Assembly (NCBI GenBank): GCA_938042265.1
Contig: CALIRN010000354.1
Coordinates: forward strand, 1-6,543
Source: an uncultured Eubacteriaceae bacterium
GTDB lineage: Bacteria; Bacillota; Clostridia; Lachnospirales; CAG-274
DNA length: 6,543 bases
Reading direction: 5' to 3'
Shown: one piece after another, positions 6,339 through 6,543 of the stretch
Layout of the letters: each line of letters opens with the position of its first letter
Position numbering within the stretch: the stretch's first letter is position 1
Position numbers and translations under genes: made by a program
Notes under the pieces: generated by a model
The model's database searches: none
Seen by the model: only the letters and a program-made list of their open reading frames with translations
Told to the model about the DNA's origin: nothing

Positions 6339-6356
6339 TGTACCGTTTATTGTACA
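6339..6356. promoter_or_regulatory. 18-bp dyad in the leader of the PHP phosphatase gene
   Basis: TGTAC-CGTTTATT-GTACA has perfect 5-bp arms and an 8-base spacer. It lies between the predicted transcription start (near 6368) and the ribosome binding site, a normal place for a repressor to block transcription. No specific regulator family is recognised, and short dyads can occur by chance. Confidence 0.4.
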
Positions 6357-6374
6357 TCTGATATTTCCATTTTT

Positions 6375-6383
6375 ATTATACCA
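6375..6383 (-). promoter_or_regulatory. Extended -10 promoter of the PHP phosphatase gene
   Basis: TGGTATAAT on the minus strand is a perfect TATAAT with the extended TG element. No good -35 box is present: TTGTTT (6396-6401) at 15 bases is the best. The start would be near 6368, about 50 bases before the ATG. The extended element lies in one arm of the long inverted repeat 6379-6433. Confidence 0.6.
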
Positions 6384-6433
6384 TAATCGCAACAAAAACA
6401 AGGCTGTAGGCTTTGTTTTTGCAGATTATGGTA
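6379..6433. repeat. Long inverted repeat / hairpin upstream of the PHP phosphatase gene
   Basis: The outer arms TACCATAATC (6379-6388) and GATTATGGTA (6424-6433) match perfectly over 10 bp. Inside, 6393-6404 and 6410-6421 form a second 12-bp stem (one G-T pair), with a five-base loop. A small internal loop separates the two stems, so about 22 pairs form in 55 bases. There is no T-run right after it on the plus strand. The arm overlaps the -10 region of the PHP gene promoter, which makes a simple terminator unlikely. Confidence 0.8.
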
Positions 6434-6437
6434 CGAA

Positions 6438-6460
6438 ACAGGGCGGCTTTGACGACCTGT
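6438..6460. repeat. Short hairpin between the long inverted repeat and the four-way-junction element
   Basis: ACAGG (6438-6442) pairs with CCTGT (6456-6460). Past one G/A mismatch, CG (6444-6445) pairs with CG (6453-6454). It is weak on its own and is listed because it continues an unbroken row of hairpins through 6543. Confidence 0.4.
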
Positions 6461-6465
6461 GAGTA

Positions 6466-6543
6466 GTATAATGCAAAAGCTTTGCTTTTGCGGAGAGTCA
6501 GCCGACAGGCTGAAGCTCCCAAACACGTATGTGTTTATTATAC
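6466..6543. other. 78-nt segment able to fold into a four-way junction (possible structured RNA or small mobile element)
   Basis: The ends GTATAAT (6466-6472) and ATTATAC (6537-6543) pair perfectly over 7 bp. Between them three hairpins sit side by side. The first is GCAAAAGC-TTT-GCTTTTGC (6473-6491). The second has GGAG/CTCC and TCAGCC/GGCTGA stems separated by a symmetrical AG/AG internal loop, with a GACA loop (6492-6519). The third is AAACAC-GTAT-GTGTTT (6521-6536). Only one junction base (6520) is unpaired. The layout recalls a tRNA cloverleaf, but the arm sizes are wrong and the T-loop and D-loop signatures are absent. No protein frame is apparent. It could be a small non-coding RNA, a palindromic repeat element of REP/MITE type, or part of a larger element running past the window edge. 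Confidence 0.75.

Noticed and set aside
6449..6472. Plus-strand promoter TTGACG ... TATAAT
   Set aside because: The spacer between the two boxes is only 12 bases, too short for sigma-A RNA polymerase.
6466..6543. tRNA gene
   Set aside because: Length and the 7-bp closing stem resemble a tRNA, but the first arm has an 8-bp stem with a 3-base loop, no anticodon loop of seven bases exists, and the GTTC-type T-loop is missing.
1..6543. CRISPR array, phage, transposase or toxin-antitoxin genes
   Set aside because: No regularly spaced direct repeats and no protein frames of these types are visible on either strand.

Overview
The window looks like chromosomal DNA of an anaerobic member of the Clostridia (Bacillota). 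The evidence is the moderately AT-rich base composition, strong GGAGG-type ribosome binding sites, sigma-A-like promoters with TGnTATAAT cores, and the gene order miaB - ricA-like (YlbF/YmcA family) - mutS. That order matches the Bacillus subtilis ymcB-ymcA-(cotE)-mutS locus as I remember it, without cotE. I cannot name the species.

Layout. 1-3535 (minus strand) is one apparent operon read right to left: miaB (tRNA methylthiotransferase), a small YlbF/YmcA-family gene ending in a cysteine-rich tail, and mutS, whose C-terminal ATPase half lies beyond the left edge. Its promoter is at 3583-3611. 3536-3739 is a divergent intergenic region with two separate sigma-A promoters and a dyad between them. 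3740-4801 (plus) is a monocistronic HisC-type aminotransferase gene with its own promoter and a terminator at 4869-4904. 4904-6316 (minus) holds a PHP-family histidinol-phosphatase-like gene followed, 63 bp downstream, by a gene for a cytosolic protein with two DUF305 motifs. 6317-6543 has no gene. It holds the phosphatase promoter and a dense series of hairpins, ending in a 78-nt segment that can fold into an almost fully paired four-way junction and stops exactly at the window edge.

How the genes work together. MiaB and the YlbF/YmcA-family protein are translationally close: the small gene's ribosome binding site lies inside the last codons of miaB. Both carry cysteine motifs typical of [4Fe-4S] proteins, which makes a functional link plausible. 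MutS is the mismatch-recognition protein of DNA repair, and mutL would be expected beyond the left edge. HisC and the PHP phosphatase would catalyse consecutive steps of histidine synthesis (imidazole-acetol phosphate to histidinol phosphate to histidinol). They face each other across the DUF305 gene rather than forming an operon.

No gene-free stretch exceeds 300 bp. The most unusual part is the structured non-coding DNA at 6375-6543. The rest is mostly ordinary housekeeping content with a few odd details: a cysteine cluster in the MutS connector domain, a duplicated leaderless DUF305 protein, and palindromes before mutS and before the phosphatase gene.
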